Numbered from the stretch's first letter, positions 43,631-52,989 are shown. The stretch: DNA of 64,000 nucleotides from Ruegeria sp. SCSIO 43209 (GCF_019904295.1 NZ_CP065359.1:62001-126000); one strand, 5' to 3'. Numbers and translations are program-made. The notes: generated by a model not told the origin, from the letters alone.

Positions 43631-44746
43631 TTAGTTCAACAGAGTTGTTGGATCGACAGAGGCGATGTTGAGGGCGGTGCCCACCGCTTCGTAAGTCAGC
43701 TTGCCGGCGTGGACGTTCAAACCTGCCAGCAGGTGTGCGTCGTCCTTACAGGCCTGCTTCCAGCCCTTGCTTGCCAGCGACAACATAAACGGCATGGTTG
43801 CGTTGCCCAGTGCGATGGTCGAAGTCCGGGCAACCGCACCGGGCATGTTGGCGACGCAGTAGTGCATGATGCCGTCAACTTCGTAAACCGGATCGGCGTG
43901 GGTGGTGGCTTTCGAGGTTTCAAAACAGCCGCCCTGATCGATCGCAACGTCTACCAGAGCCGCGCCGGGCTTCATGGTCGACAGCTGTTCGCGCGAGATC
44001 AGTTTGGGAGCAGCTGCGCCCGGGATCAGGACCGCACCGATGACCAGGTCGGCATCCTGGATCAGCTCGGCTGTCGCACCAGCGGTTGAATACTGGTTCT
44101 TGAAGGTTCCGCCGAACACATCGTCCAGATAGCGGAGACGCGGCAGCGAACGGTCCAGTACGGTCACATCCGCGCCCATGCCTGCGGCAATCTTCGCTGC
44201 GTGGGTGCCTACGACACCTCCGCCGATGACGATCACTTTGGCAGGGCCTACACCCGGTACACCACCCATCAGAACGCCGCGGCCACCGTTGGCCTTTTGC
44301 AGAGTCCAGGACCCGACTTGCGGAGCCAAGCGACCGGCAACCTCGGACATCGGCGCCAGCAGCGGCAGGCCGCCATTGGAGTCAGTCACGGTCTCATAGG
44401 CAATCGCGGTGCAGCCGGATTCCAGCAGATCGTGGGTCTGGTCTGGATCGGGTGCCAGGTGCAGATAGGTGAACAGCAACTGACCTTCGCGCAGTATTTT
44501 GCGCTCGACCGCCTGAGGCTCCTTGACCTTGACGATCATATCAGCCGTGGCGAACACTTCTTCTGCAGTGTCGACGATGCGGGCACCTGCCGCTACATAA
44601 GCATCGTTATCAAAGCCCGAGCCCATCCCGGCACCGGTTTCGATAATGACTTCGTGACCGCGGGCCACAGCTTCGCCAGCAGCGTTCGGGGTCATCCCGA
44701 CGCGGAATTCCTGAGGTTTGATTTCCTTGGGGCAGCCGATTTTCAT
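43631..44746 (-). CDS. ald: alanine dehydrogenase
   Basis: A 371-residue NAD-dependent L-alanine dehydrogenase, converting alanine to pyruvate and ammonia. Motifs: [20 protein letters not shown] at the N-terminus with the substrate Arg, VKVKEPQ with catalytic Lys, [10 protein letters not shown] with the catalytic His, and the Rossmann segment [23 protein letters not shown] at 44746 is the family start; MESH upstream is not conserved. It is divergent from an Lrp/AsnC regulator 135 bases away, the usual AldR-type arrangement, so induction by alanine is likely. Confidence 0.96.
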   Translation of the reverse strand: MKIGCPKEIKPQEFRVGMTPNAAGEAVARGHEVIIETGAGMGSGFDNDAYVAAGARIVDTAEEVFATADMIVKVKEPQAVERKILREGQLLFTYLHLAPDPDQTHDLLESGCTAIAYETVTDSNGGLPLLAPMSEVAGRLAPQVGSWTLQKANGGRGVLMGGVPGVGPAKVIVIGGGVVGTHAAKIAAGMGADVTVLDRSLPRLRYLDDVFGGTFKNQYSTAGATAELIQDADLVIGAVLIPGAAAPKLISREQLSTMKPGAALVDVAIDQGGCFETSKATTHADPVYEVDGIMHYCVANMPGAVARTSTIALGNATMPFMLSLASKGWKQACKDDAHLLAGLNVHAGKLTYEAVGTALNIASVDPTTLLN

Positions 44747-44881
44747 GTGAGACTCCATTCATAAACTGCCTAAATTATGGGCATAAATTGGCGCAATTTT
44801 TGTGAAACCCCACTTGCTAAACACACAATCTTCGGGAAAATATTCGAGGTATAGGCAACTTGACGCAATGGATGTGCGCAA

Positions 44882-45340
44882 ATGACGATTGACGCAACAG
44901 ATCGGAAGATTCTGGCAGCCCTGCAGCGCAAAGGGCGGATGTCAAATTCGGAATTGTCCGAACAGGCGAATCTATCCCCTTCGGCCTGCCACCGGCGCGT
45001 GCAGCGACTTGAGGCTGAGGGTTATATCAAGGACTACGTCGCCCTGTTGGATGCACGGAAGTTGAACGTTCCAACCACTGTGTTTGTCGAGATCACGTTG
45101 CAGGGTCAGGCGGAAGAAGTGCTGGAGGCGTTTGAAAAAGCCGTAGCACGGATTCCGGATGTGCTGGAATGCCATTTGATGGCGGGCACGGCGGACTACA
45201 TTCTAAAGGTCGTCGCAGAAAATACCGAGGATTTTGCTCGCATTCATCGGCAATACCTGTCGCGCTTGCCTGGGGTGGCGCAGATGCAAAGCTCATTTGC
45301 TTTGCGCACGGTGTTCAAAACCACGGCCTTGCCTGTCTGA
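44882..45340 (+). CDS. Lrp/AsnC-family regulator, probable ald activator
   Basis: A 152-residue Lrp-type protein. Helix-turn-helix at about residues 5-55 (IDATDRKILAALQRKGRMSN, LSEQANLSPSACHRRVQRLE), RAM domain about 65-145 including DVLECHLMAGTADYILKVVA. Divergent from ald, as AldR/Lrp regulators that respond to alanine. It differs clearly from the one at 240, so the genome holds at least two specialised copies in this window. Confidence 0.93.
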   Translation: MTIDATDRKILAALQRKGRMSNSELSEQANLSPSACHRRVQRLEAEGYIKDYVALLDARKLNVPTTVFVEITLQGQAEEVLEAFEKAVARIPDVLECHLMAGTADYILKVVAENTEDFARIHRQYLSRLPGVAQMQSSFALRTVFKTTALPV

Positions 45341-45511
45341 AACCAACTATTGGGGTTAGCCTTGCGTCAATTCTGCCGCTTGTATCTGTCGTGCGGTCGG
45401 GCCAAAATCCATGTTTCCGACCTTATGTACGACCTCGGCACTTTGCGCTGACACTCCGTGGTTACACTGGCCGTGTACGGTCCGAACCCGATGAACGATA
45501 AGGAGCAGACC

Positions 45512-46429
45512 TTGGCTTACGAAAACAACAGCACGCCGAAAGATTGGCTGGAAGCTGAACTGGAAGACACGCTGGACGAAGATTTCGAGATCGAATTCAG
45601 CGAACCCATGCTTTCGATGGAAGTGCGCAAGATTTACAAGGACCAGCATCCTGACATGCTGGATCGCAAGGTCTATTTTCGCAACCTTTTGCGGCTGCAG
45701 GCTGAACTTATCAAAGTTCAGGATTGGGTGGTCCATACAGGGGCCAAGGTCTGTATTCTATTTGAAGGGCGCGACAGCGCCGGTAAAGGGGGCGTGATCA
45801 AGCGGATCACGCAGCGTTTGAACCCTCGTGTAGCGCGTGTGGTCGCCTTGCCTGCACCCAGCCGACGCGAACAAAGCCAGTGGTATTTTCAGCGCTACGT
45901 GCCCCATTTGCCTGCGGCCGGTGAGATCGTGTTCTTCGATCGGTCCTGGTACAACCGCGCTGGTGTTGAACGCGTGATGGGATTTGCCAACGAGGATCAG
46001 GTCGAACAGTTCTTTCAGGACGTTCCTGAATTCGAACGGATGCTGGTGCGGTCGGGGATTATCCTGCTGAAATACTGGTTCTCGATTACAGACGAAGAAC
46101 AGCAATTGCGATTCCTGATGCGTATTCACGATCCGATGAAGCAGTGGAAACTGTCACCGATGGATCTGGAATCCCGCATCCGGTGGGAGGCATACACCAA
46201 GGCCAAAGAGGATATGTTCTTTCGCACCAACATATCCGAGGCGCCTTGGTATATTGTTGAAGGCAACGACAAGAAACGCGAACGGCTCAATTGTATCGAG
46301 CACCTGCTGACCAAGATCCCCTATGAGGATGTGCCGCAGGAAAAGGTCAATCTGCCGGATCGGCGCTATAACCCCGAATACGAACGGCGCATTTTGCCGG
46401 ATGAGCTACACGTGCCTAAGATATATTGA
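45512..46429 (+). CDS. ppk2: polyphosphate kinase 2
   Basis: A PPK2 of about 305 residues that transfers phosphate between polyphosphate and nucleoside di- or monophosphates. Walker A EGRDSAGKGG (about 85-94), Walker B region EIVFFDRSWYNRAGVERVMG (about 138-157) and the lid segment with PMKQWKLSPMDLESRIRWEA. The TTG at 45512 is six bases after AAGGAG and is the best start; ATG at 45491, seven codons earlier, has no clear ribosome site. The acidic N-terminal extension (EAELEDTLDEDFEIEF) is common in this family. A hairpin follows. Confidence 0.94.
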   Translation: MAYENNSTPKDWLEAELEDTLDEDFEIEFSEPMLSMEVRKIYKDQHPDMLDRKVYFRNLLRLQAELIKVQDWVVHTGAKVCILFEGRDSAGKGGVIKRITQRLNPRVARVVALPAPSRREQSQWYFQRYVPHLPAAGEIVFFDRSWYNRAGVERVMGFANEDQVEQFFQDVPEFERMLVRSGIILLKYWFSITDEEQQLRFLMRIHDPMKQWKLSPMDLESRIRWEAYTKAKEDMFFRTNISEAPWYIVEGNDKKRERLNCIEHLLTKIPYEDVPQEKVNLPDRRYNPEYERRILPDELHVPKIY

Positions 46430-46443
46430 TTTGGCAGGAAAGT

Positions 46444-46468
46444 GGTGCGGGAAAAGGATCCCCGCACC
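46444..46468. terminator. hairpin between convergent ppk2 and CAP-protein genes
   Basis: GGTGCGGG / CCCGCACC perfect stem with a 9-base loop between two convergent stop codons. No T-run on either side, so it may be a weak bidirectional terminator. Confidence 0.55.
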
Positions 46469-46480
46469 TGAACGGTTTGA

Positions 46481-47716
46481 TTAACCCCAATCAAATCCGC
46501 AGTTCGTTTCGAAAACAAACACGCCGCACATGTCGTCATTCATGTCTTCGACTGTGGCTTCAACGGTTTCGATCATGTCGTCAGCGAAGTCGGTGTCGAA
46601 CACCAGATCGAAATCATCCATCTCCGGGGTCGTGTCAGCCTGCTGCAACGGAGACCATTCGAACTGGTCAAATTGGGCTTGCAGCGCATTAACAAACGCT
46701 TCGATCCCGGCAAGGAAGGCCTGAACGTCAAAGCAGTCCGCGCCCGGTGCAGCATTGTCAACGACAACTTCAGGTGTTTCTGGCTCGGGTTCTTCGACCT
46801 CGGTGACGTCGGTCTCCGGAGTTTCGGGTTCCTCGACCTCGACGACGTCAGTATTCGGCACATCGGGTTCCGGGTCTTCAACTTCAGTCACATCGGTATC
46901 AGGCGTTTCCGGCTCTTCAGTTTCGGTCACGTCTGTTTCTGGAGTCTCCTCAACCGGGTCCTCGGTCTCGGTAACCTCAGTTTCTGGCGTTTCGTCTGCC
47001 GGTTGCTCGGTTTCCGTCACATCGGTGTCGGGTGTTTCGTCCGATGGTTCTTCGGTTTCGGTGACGTCTTCCTCCGGGGTCTCCTCTGCCGGTTCTTCGG
47101 TATCGGGAACTTCCGCTACCGGTGTTTCGTCAACTGGTTCCTCAGTCTCGGTCACATCGGTTTCCGGCACTTCTGGTTCGGTCGGGGTGGTAACCTCTTC
47201 CTCTTCTGGCTCAACAACTTCTTCAACTGGAGGCGTCACCGGCGGGGTGGTGCCGCCGTTATCAAGATCGACATCGCCCTGAGTCGCCGCAAAGTTCTGC
47301 GTCACCATGACAGCGTCGTACCCCTGCATGTCGCCTTCTTCGATCCCGATGCCGATATATTTGAAATCGGGGTTCAGAATGTTGGCGCGGTGACCGGGGC
47401 TATTCATCAGGTTCTGGTGCAACTGGGCGACATCATCGCTGATACCGGGTGCGCCACGCTCGGATTGCCAGGCGATGTTTTCTCCGGTGCGCCAGCTCCC
47501 GGACAGGTCGAACCCTGCGGCTTGCATCCGTTGGGTCGCGGATGAACCACCCTGACCGGTGTGGCTGAACCGGTCGGTATCCAGCATCCAGCTGCTGTGG
47601 TCCTCGGAAGATTCGTTCAGGTTGCGTTCAAGTTCCAGGGGATCAAGACCGCGGGATGTGCGCTCTTGGTTGATCAGCGCGAGCATTTCGCGCTCGACCG
47701 TACTTGCTGTCGACAT
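46481..47716 (-). CDS. CAP-domain protein with acidic Thr/Glu/Pro repeats
   Basis: A 411-residue protein. Residues about 8-147 form a CAP/SCP domain: LALINQERTSRGLDPLELER, the active-site-type His40 and His52, GENIAWQ with Glu79, and SPGHRANILNPDFKYIGIGI with His109. Residues 184-317 are about nine imperfect repeats of 13-15 residues with consensus TDVTETEEP-x-x-ETP, extremely acidic. The C-terminal 90 residues are acidic with three cysteines. There is no N-terminal signal peptide, so export, if it occurs, would use another route such as type I secretion. Function unknown. Confidence 0.85.
   Translation of the reverse strand: MSTASTVEREMLALINQERTSRGLDPLELERNLNESSEDHSSWMLDTDRFSHTGQGGSSATQRMQAAGFDLSGSWRTGENIAWQSERGAPGISDDVAQLHQNLMNSPGHRANILNPDFKYIGIGIEEGDMQGYDAVMVTQNFAATQGDVDLDNGGTTPPVTPPVEEVVEPEEEEVTTPTEPEVPETDVTETEEPVDETPVAEVPDTEEPAEETPEEDVTETEEPSDETPDTDVTETEQPADETPETEVTETEDPVEETPETDVTETEEPETPDTDVTEVEDPEPDVPNTDVVEVEEPETPETDVTEVEEPEPETPEVVVDNAAPGADCFDVQAFLAGIEAFVNALQAQFDQFEWSPLQQADTTPEMDDFDLVFDTDFADDMIETVEATVEDMNDDMCGVFVFETNCGFDWG
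46766..47167 (-). repeat. in-gene tandem repeats of the CAP protein
   Basis: About nine direct repeats of 39-45 bases encoding TDVTETEEP-x-x-ETP variants. The repeats differ at synonymous and non-synonymous sites, so they are old enough to have diverged, but still a likely site for copy-number change. Confidence 0.8.
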
Positions 47717-48012
47717 CAGTGCCTCCGTTTTTGGTTATGTCTGAGTGGACGGCCTCACTTACAGACGATCAAAGAACGCTGAATAGGGCGGGTACGGCGA
47801 TGGGCGTTTTTCGGCGGCAGAATGCAACCGAACGGCGATTCGCTGCGCTGTAAAATGCCGACTGCGGCGATTGCATCAAAATCGGCAGGTTGCCGCGAGG
47901 GTAAAGCCGGGATTTGGCGGGATCATCCGCCCTGAAAACGACAAACCCCCGGGCAGGGCCTCGGGGGTCGTCAAATAGTGTCATCCAAAGCTGGACGAGT
48001 CGCAGGAAGCTC
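47717..48012. other. spacer between the CAP-protein gene and rpsU
   Basis: About 295 bases without a credible gene. The right part holds the rpsU terminator (47936-47968, minus strand); the left part should hold the CAP-gene promoter. The remainder shows nothing I can name. Confidence 0.5.
47936..47968 (-). terminator. rho-independent terminator of rpsU
   Basis: On the minus strand ACCCCCG / CGGGGGT stem with a 10-base loop, followed by TTGTCGTTTTC. Confidence 0.75.
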
Positions 48013-48219
48013 TTAGAGCAAACCTTCGCGCTGTGCTTTCTTACGTGCCAGTTTACGGGCACGGCGGATCGCTTCAGCTTTCTCGCGCGCTTTTTTCTCG
48101 GACGGTTTCTCGAAATGTTGCTTCAGCTTCATTTCACGGAACACGCCTTCGCGCTGCAGCTTTTTCTTCAGGGCACGAAGCGCCTGATCGACGTTATTGT
48201 CGCGAACACTAACCTGCAT
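48013..48219 (-). CDS. rpsU: 30S ribosomal protein S21
   Basis: A 68-residue basic protein: [20 protein letters not shown], then the Arg/Lys-rich tail [15 protein letters not shown]. This is S21, needed for efficient 16S-mRNA pairing. It is divergent from the COQ9-family gene by 111 bases. Confidence 0.96.
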   Translation of the reverse strand: MQVSVRDNNVDQALRALKKKLQREGVFREMKLKQHFEKPSEKKAREKAEAIRRARKLARKKAQREGLL

Positions 48220-48330
48220 GTGGTTGTCACCACCTTTCTAGATAGAGTTGCAAGGATTTGCAGGAAGTGGCCGTATAGCAAAGCACGCCTAACTTGTCTA
48301 GTACTGGACCCGCAGCCTCGGAGACCCGAC

Positions 48331-49023
48331 ATGACAGCAACCTATGAAGACACCAAAGAGCAGCTTCTCGAAGCGATTCTGAACCATGTGCCGTTCGACG
48401 GCTGGTCGGAAACCAGCTTTCGTGCGGCCATCAGCGATTGCGATCTGGAGCCCGCGCTGGCCCGAGCGATCTGTCCGCGTGGTGCCGTCGATCTGGCACT
48501 GGCCTTTCATGCGCGTGGGGATGCCGCGATGTTGGAGCGGTTGAAATCCGAAGACCTGAGCGGGCTGAAATTCCGTGAAAAGATCGCCGCCACCGTCCGC
48601 TTCCGCCTGCAGGCGGTCGAAGACAAAGAAGCAGTGCGCCGAGGTATGACTTTGTTCGCGTTGCCGATCCATGCCGCGGATGGGGCCAAGGCGGTCTGGG
48701 GCACCTGTGACCAGATCTGGACAGCGCTTGGCGATACTTCGGACGACGTGAACTGGTACACCAAACGTGCCACTCTGTCGGGCGTCTATTCTTCGACACT
48801 GTTGTATTGGCTGGGTGATGACAGCCCGGATTATCAGGCGACATGGGAATTCCTGGATCGGCGGATCGAGGGCGTAATGCAGTTTGAAAAGTTCAAGGCG
48901 CAGGTGAATGGCAACCCGCTGCTGAAACCGTTTCTGGCCGTCCCCAACTGGCTTGCGGGTCTGGTGAAGGCTCCGACGAAGTTGCCCGACAACCTGCCCG
49001 GTTCGCTGTCATCGGGAAAATAG
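48331..49023 (+). CDS. COQ9-family protein
   Basis: A 230-residue TetR-like fold protein of the COQ9 family, which in mitochondria delivers ubiquinone intermediates to COQ7; alphaproteobacterial homologues are thought to aid ubiquinone synthesis. Recognisable: LLEAILNHVPFDGWSETSFR near the N-terminus, WYTKRATLSGVYSSTLLYWL (residues about 148-168) and the C-terminal WEFLDRRIEGVMQFEKFK. ATG at 48331 is preferred over a much longer frame that reads through the rpsU promoter. ubiA at 31342 is the other quinone-synthesis gene in the window. Confidence 0.9.
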   Translation: MTATYEDTKEQLLEAILNHVPFDGWSETSFRAAISDCDLEPALARAICPRGAVDLALAFHARGDAAMLERLKSEDLSGLKFREKIAATVRFRLQAVEDKEAVRRGMTLFALPIHAADGAKAVWGTCDQIWTALGDTSDDVNWYTKRATLSGVYSSTLLYWLGDDSPDYQATWEFLDRRIEGVMQFEKFKAQVNGNPLLKPFLAVPNWLAGLVKAPTKLPDNLPGSLSSGK

Positions 49024-49095
49024 TCGCAGCGTTTCCACTTGCCGCTGGGCCTCTGCGTTTTCGCCTGCTAGGCATTGGGCAAAGGAGATATGCCC

Positions 49096-50082
49096 ATGAC
49101 CCAGACAATGCGCGCTGTCGAGATCACTGAAGCTGGTGGCCCGGACGTTCTGCAACTGACGGAACGCCCGATGCCGGAACCGGCAGAGGGTCAAGTGGTT
49201 CTGAAAGTCGCGTACGCCGGGGTGAACCGTCCTGATGCGCTGCAGCGGGCAGGGGCGTATGATCCACCTCCCGGTGCAAGCGATTTGCCGGGGCTAGAGG
49301 CCTCGGGCGAGGTCATCGCCATCGGCTCGGGTGTCGAAGGTCTGGTCGTTGGCGATCAGGTTTGCGCCCTGTTGCCCGGCGGCGGTTATGCTGAATATGT
49401 CGCAACGCCCGCCGCCCATTGCCTGCCTGTGCCTGCGGGTATGGGTTTGAAAGAAGCTGCCTGCCTGCCCGAAACCTTCTTTACTGTTTGGTCCAATGTC
49501 TTCACCCGTGGCGGCTTGAAACCGGGGGAACGGTTTCTGGTCCATGGCGGTTCCAGCGGGATCGGCACGACGGCCATTCAGCTGGCCAATGCGTTTGGCG
49601 CCCGCGTCTTTGCAACCGCCGGGTCGGCTGAGAAATGTGAGGCTTGTATCAAGCTAGGTGCCGAAAAGGCGATCAACTATCGCGACGAAGATTTCGTGGC
49701 TGCGATGCGCGCCGAGGGCGGGGCGAACCTGATCCTGGACATGGTCGGTGGTGATTATATCCCGCGCAACATCAAGGCTTTGGCGGAAGACGGGCGGCTG
49801 GTTCAGATCGCTTTCCTGCAAGGTCCGGTGGTCGAACTGAACTTTGCGCTGATGATGGTGAAACGCCTCACCCTGACTGGCAGCACCTTGCGCCCGCAAA
49901 GCGATTTGGCCAAGGCGCGCATCGCGCAAGACTTGCGTGAAGCCGTGTGGCCATTGCTTGAGGCCGGGAAGGTCGCACCGGTGATGGATTCAGAATTCGA
50001 TCTTTCTGATGCCGCCGCTGCACATGCGCGGATGGAAGCATCGGGCCACATTGGCAAGATCGTTCTGAAGGTCTCTGGTTAA
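49096..50082 (+). CDS. NAD(P)H-quinone oxidoreductase (PIG3/QOR-like MDR)
   Basis: A 328-residue zinc-free medium-chain dehydrogenase. N-terminal MRAVEITEAGGPDVLQLTER, NRPDALQRAGAYDPPPGASD, the Rossmann motif VHGGSSGIGTTAIQLANAFG and LGAEKAINYRDEDF, and IVLKV at the C-terminus fit the PIG3-type quinone oxidoreductases. The ATG at 49096 is eight bases after AAAGGAG; another at 49090 is too close to it. A second such enzyme lies at 51170, with a DUF2189 gene between. Confidence 0.92.
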   Translation: MTQTMRAVEITEAGGPDVLQLTERPMPEPAEGQVVLKVAYAGVNRPDALQRAGAYDPPPGASDLPGLEASGEVIAIGSGVEGLVVGDQVCALLPGGGYAEYVATPAAHCLPVPAGMGLKEAACLPETFFTVWSNVFTRGGLKPGERFLVHGGSSGIGTTAIQLANAFGARVFATAGSAEKCEACIKLGAEKAINYRDEDFVAAMRAEGGANLILDMVGGDYIPRNIKALAEDGRLVQIAFLQGPVVELNFALMMVKRLTLTGSTLRPQSDLAKARIAQDLREAVWPLLEAGKVAPVMDSEFDLSDAAAAHARMEASGHIGKIVLKVSG

Positions 50083-50097
50083 GCTGCTGCCATGTAG

Positions 50098-50955
50098 TCA
50101 GGCGACCGCCCGGCGATACAGGTGCCATGTGGCGTGGCCTAGAACGGGCATGACGACGATCAGCCCCAGCAACATCGGGATCGCGCCCAGTACCAACATC
50201 GCGGCCACAATGGCCCCCCAGGTCAAGATCACACCCGGGTTCTGACGCAAGACCCTGACCGAGGTTACGACGGCCACGGGAACGCCCACTTTGCGATCCA
50301 GCAACAGCGGAAAGCTGACCACGCTTAGCGCCAATGCGACCAGTGCAAACAGGAAACCGGTGGCGGTGCCGATGATGATCATGCTCCAGCCTGCTCCGGT
50401 GGTGAACACTTCTGTCACGAATGCCATGGCCGAAGCCGGAGGTTCTGGCCCTAGGGTTTGCGCGTAGATGCCTTGCGCGACCATCAGCCAGATCATCAAT
50501 AGCATGACCAGATAGAAGCCCAATGCCAGTATGGCTCCGAAGGAAGGCGAACGGAATACGCCGAACGCGTCCAGCCAATGAACGTCTCCGCCCTGTTCCC
50601 TCTTGCGACTGATCTCATAAAGCCCGACGGCGGCGACCGGCCCGATCAGGGCAAAGCCCATGACAAGCGGGGCCAGCAGGGGCACCATGTCTTTGTTGAG
50701 CCCGATACCGAACATCAGCAGACCTGCGATTGGATAGATCAGAACGACAAAGATCGCATCGGCCCGGGTTTCGAGAAAATCGTTATATCCAGCTTTCAGG
50801 CATTCGCGCAGATCCTGCAGGGTCAGCGTATGCACCGTCGGCAGAGCCTGAACATCCGCGCTGCCGATCTCGGTCACGGATTCAGTGACATGATCGCTGG
50901 TTGCCCGCAGATTTCGGGCGACCCAGGTGATTGGGTTACCGATTGTCTTGTCCAT
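50098..50955 (-). CDS. DUF2189 membrane protein
   Basis: A 285-residue inner-membrane protein with about five helices, matching DUF2189: LTLQDLRECLKAGYNDFLET (residues about 44-63), FALIGPVAAVGLYEISRKRE, HWLDAFGVFRSPSFGAILAL and the C-terminal VMPVLGHATWHLYRRAVA. The start at 50955 is six bases after AAGGGG. Function unknown; family members are widespread in alphaproteobacteria and sometimes near cytochrome genes. It converges on the first QOR gene and is divergent from the second. Confidence 0.88.
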   Translation of the reverse strand: MDKTIGNPITWVARNLRATSDHVTESVTEIGSADVQALPTVHTLTLQDLRECLKAGYNDFLETRADAIFVVLIYPIAGLLMFGIGLNKDMVPLLAPLVMGFALIGPVAAVGLYEISRKREQGGDVHWLDAFGVFRSPSFGAILALGFYLVMLLMIWLMVAQGIYAQTLGPEPPASAMAFVTEVFTTGAGWSMIIIGTATGFLFALVALALSVVSFPLLLDRKVGVPVAVVTSVRVLRQNPGVILTWGAIVAAMLVLGAIPMLLGLIVVMPVLGHATWHLYRRAVA

Positions 50956-51169
50956 GTTCATCCCCTTTTCTGGCGTGGGTGCGCCGCGGGATGCATCCGG
51001 CGTGGCAATTCGCGTGACCGGATCAGCCGGCAACGTCTGCCCAATTACAACGTCTCGATGCATTATAGCACATATTGCGAAATTTTGCCCGATCACCCTT
51101 GCAGAGCCGGAAGGATTGCTCTGCCGCACAGGCGTGTTAGCTTTGTTTCCACAGGCAAGGGAGGCATTC

Positions 51170-52153
51170 ATGCAGCAGACAGCACGCACAGTCGTCATAC
51201 ACGAATCCGGCGGCCCCGAGGTTCTTCGGATTGAGGATCGCCCGCTTGGCGATCCCGGCCCGGGTGAGGTGCGCATTCGCCATCATGCCTGCGGATTGAA
51301 TTTCATCGATGTGTACCAGCGTACCGGCCTTTATCCGCTGGAGTTGCCTCATGCGTTGGGAATGGAAGCGGCCGGAGTCGTTGAGGCGGTAGGCGAAGGC
51401 GTTACGCATCTTGCTCCCGGCCAACGCGCGGCCTATGCCGCAGGACCATCGGGAGCATATTCCGAAGCGCGCGTGATGCCTGCAGCACAGGTTTGTCCGC
51501 TGCCCGAGAGTATCTCGTTCCGCACCGCAGCGGCCATGATGCTAAAGGGCATGACGGTTGAATACCTGTTTCACCGCACAACGCCGCTGCGGCGCGGAGA
51601 TACCGTGTTGTTCCACGCGGCTGCCGGAGGTGTGGGACTGATCGCCTGCCAATGGGCGAAATCCGAAGGCATCAAACTGATCGGGACAGCGGGAACGGAT
51701 GAGAAATGCAGCCTGGCGCAGTTCAATGGCGCGTCACAGTGCATCAACTACCGGACCGAGAATTTTGTCGAGCGTGTGGCCGAGATCACCGGAGGCAAAG
51801 GGGTTGATGTGGTGATGGACTCCATCGGTGCGGACACGTTTGAGGGATCGCTGGATTGCCTGAAACCCTTGGGCATGATGATTTCATTCGGAAACGCTTC
51901 GGGGCCAGTGCCGCCTGTCGATTTGGGAATGCTTGCGCAGCGGGGATCTCTGAAGGTGACGCGGCCAACCTTGTTCACGCATATCTCGGATCACGCCACC
52001 TGTCAGGCGATGGCGCGACGCTTGTTTGGCAAAGTGGACGGGCGCGAGGTCAAGATCCATGTCGATCAGGAGTTTCCGTTGGATCAAGTTGCTGATGCGC
52101 ATCGTGCTTTGGAAGCACGACAAACCACCGGCAGCACAGTCTTGGTGCCCTAG
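51170..52153 (+). CDS. qor: quinone oxidoreductase (zeta-crystallin type)
   Basis: A 327-residue MDR enzyme. Features: TVVIHESGGPEVLRIEDRPL, HHACGLNFIDVYQRTGLYPL, the coenzyme motif VLFHAAAGGVGLIACQWAKS and GASQCINYRTENFVERVAEI. It is closer to E. coli Qor than the one at 49096. It reduces quinones by one electron using NADPH. ATG at 51170 follows AGGGAGG; a longer frame upstream overlaps the DUF2189 gene promoter. A terminator follows. Confidence 0.93.
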   Translation: MQQTARTVVIHESGGPEVLRIEDRPLGDPGPGEVRIRHHACGLNFIDVYQRTGLYPLELPHALGMEAAGVVEAVGEGVTHLAPGQRAAYAAGPSGAYSEARVMPAAQVCPLPESISFRTAAAMMLKGMTVEYLFHRTTPLRRGDTVLFHAAAGGVGLIACQWAKSEGIKLIGTAGTDEKCSLAQFNGASQCINYRTENFVERVAEITGGKGVDVVMDSIGADTFEGSLDCLKPLGMMISFGNASGPVPPVDLGMLAQRGSLKVTRPTLFTHISDHATCQAMARRLFGKVDGREVKIHVDQEFPLDQVADAHRALEARQTTGSTVLVP

Positions 52154-52159
52154 CGGCAC

Positions 52160-52190
52160 GGGCCCGGCGCAAATAGCCGGGCCCTACTTT
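52160..52190 (+). terminator. terminator after qor
   Basis: GGGCCCGGC / GCCGGGCCC perfect stem with a 7-base loop, then TACTTTCT. It also lies just beyond the stop of the convergent outer-membrane gene. Confidence 0.8.
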
Positions 52191-52194
52191 CTCA

Positions 52195-52728
52195 TCAAAA
52201 CCGATATGCGACGCGCAGTTGAACTGTAGTTGCGTCAACATCGACGCCCGATGAGTTGAAGTCGTCGAACTCATGATACAGAATCTCGCCTCCAACGCTG
52301 ATATTGGGGGCTACGATCTGCTCATAGCCTGCGCCGATGAACCAGCCATCGTCACTGCCCAGATTATCGGTATCCGCATCGGCATAACCGGCGGTGCCAT
52401 AAAGCAGGCCCTGCGGGTTCAACTTGTAGCCCGCGCGCGCTTTGAGCCGCCAGACATTCTCGACCGTGGCGGCGCCGGAAAGGTCTACGTCGCTCCAGTC
52501 ATAGTCGAAGCCACCTCCGACGACCCAATCGCCCAGATCGTAATCATATCCAAGGATGATACCGCCGATCGCACCATCGCCGTCGACGCCTGATACGTTT
52601 GTGTCGATGTCCGCATAACCAAACTGCGCACCGCCGTAGAATCCAGTCCAGTTGCCTGAGGATTGCGCCATGGCGGATCCCGCAGCCAATACGGCGACCG
52701 AGGTGATCAGTGCCAATCTTCCTGTCAT
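52195..52728 (-). CDS. outer-membrane beta-barrel protein (Omp25/OmpA-barrel-like)
   Basis: A 177-residue porin-like protein with a signal peptide (RLALITSVAVLAAGSAMA) and alternating strands typical of an 8-strand barrel: NWTGFYGGAQFGYADIDTN, GAIGGIILGYDYDLGDWVVG, and a C-terminal TTVQLRVAYRF ending in Phe, the outer-membrane assembly signal. Resembles alphaproteobacterial Omp25/Omp31-type surface barrels. Role likely structural. Confidence 0.88.
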   Translation of the reverse strand: MTGRLALITSVAVLAAGSAMAQSSGNWTGFYGGAQFGYADIDTNVSGVDGDGAIGGIILGYDYDLGDWVVGGGFDYDWSDVDLSGAATVENVWRLKARAGYKLNPQGLLYGTAGYADADTDNLGSDDGWFIGAGYEQIVAPNISVGGEILYHEFDDFNSSGVDVDATTVQLRVAYRF

Positions 52729-52798
52729 CGTCTCATTCCTTTCGCTCGAAACCTGCTGCCAATCAAATCTAATGGCAGCGTTATGATTGAATCTACGT

Positions 52799-52816
52799 TC
52801 CGGCCCTTAGGCCGGA
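52799..52816. other. short perfect hairpin upstream of the barrel gene
   Basis: TCCGGCC-CTTA-GGCCGGA, 71 bases upstream of the outer-membrane gene start. It could be a terminator remnant or operator; nothing decides. Confidence 0.4.
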
Positions 52817-52938
52817 TCAGTGATGTTTTGACTGTCCCGAACAACTTTATTCTGGCCGGTGCCCCGGCGTGGGCCCACTCAGGTTGGGCTCTTTTCTCAT
52901 ATGCTAGATAGGGTGAAACATGATGCCTTCAAACGAAG

Positions 52939-52967
52939 ATCGGCGGCAGATACGATCTGCCGCCGAT
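52939..52967 (-). terminator. hairpin terminator after the YHS gene
   Basis: ATCGGCGGCAGAT and ATCTGCCGCCGAT form a perfect 13-base stem with a 3-base loop, 22 bases beyond the stop of the YHS-domain gene on the minus strand. The following tract is only weakly T-rich. Confidence 0.7.
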
Positions 52968-52989
52968 GCACAAAGGTCTTGTCAGCGAA

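Noticed and set aside
46673-47545. Long plus-strand open frames of low-complexity Ser/Val/Gly residues opposite the CAP gene
   Set aside because: They are antisense shadows of the acidic repeats; no ribosome site, no recognisable domain, and the minus-strand CAP domain is clearly the coding product.
47914-48330. Upstream extension of the COQ9-family gene
   Set aside because: It would read through rpsU on the opposite strand; the family N-terminus begins at 48331.
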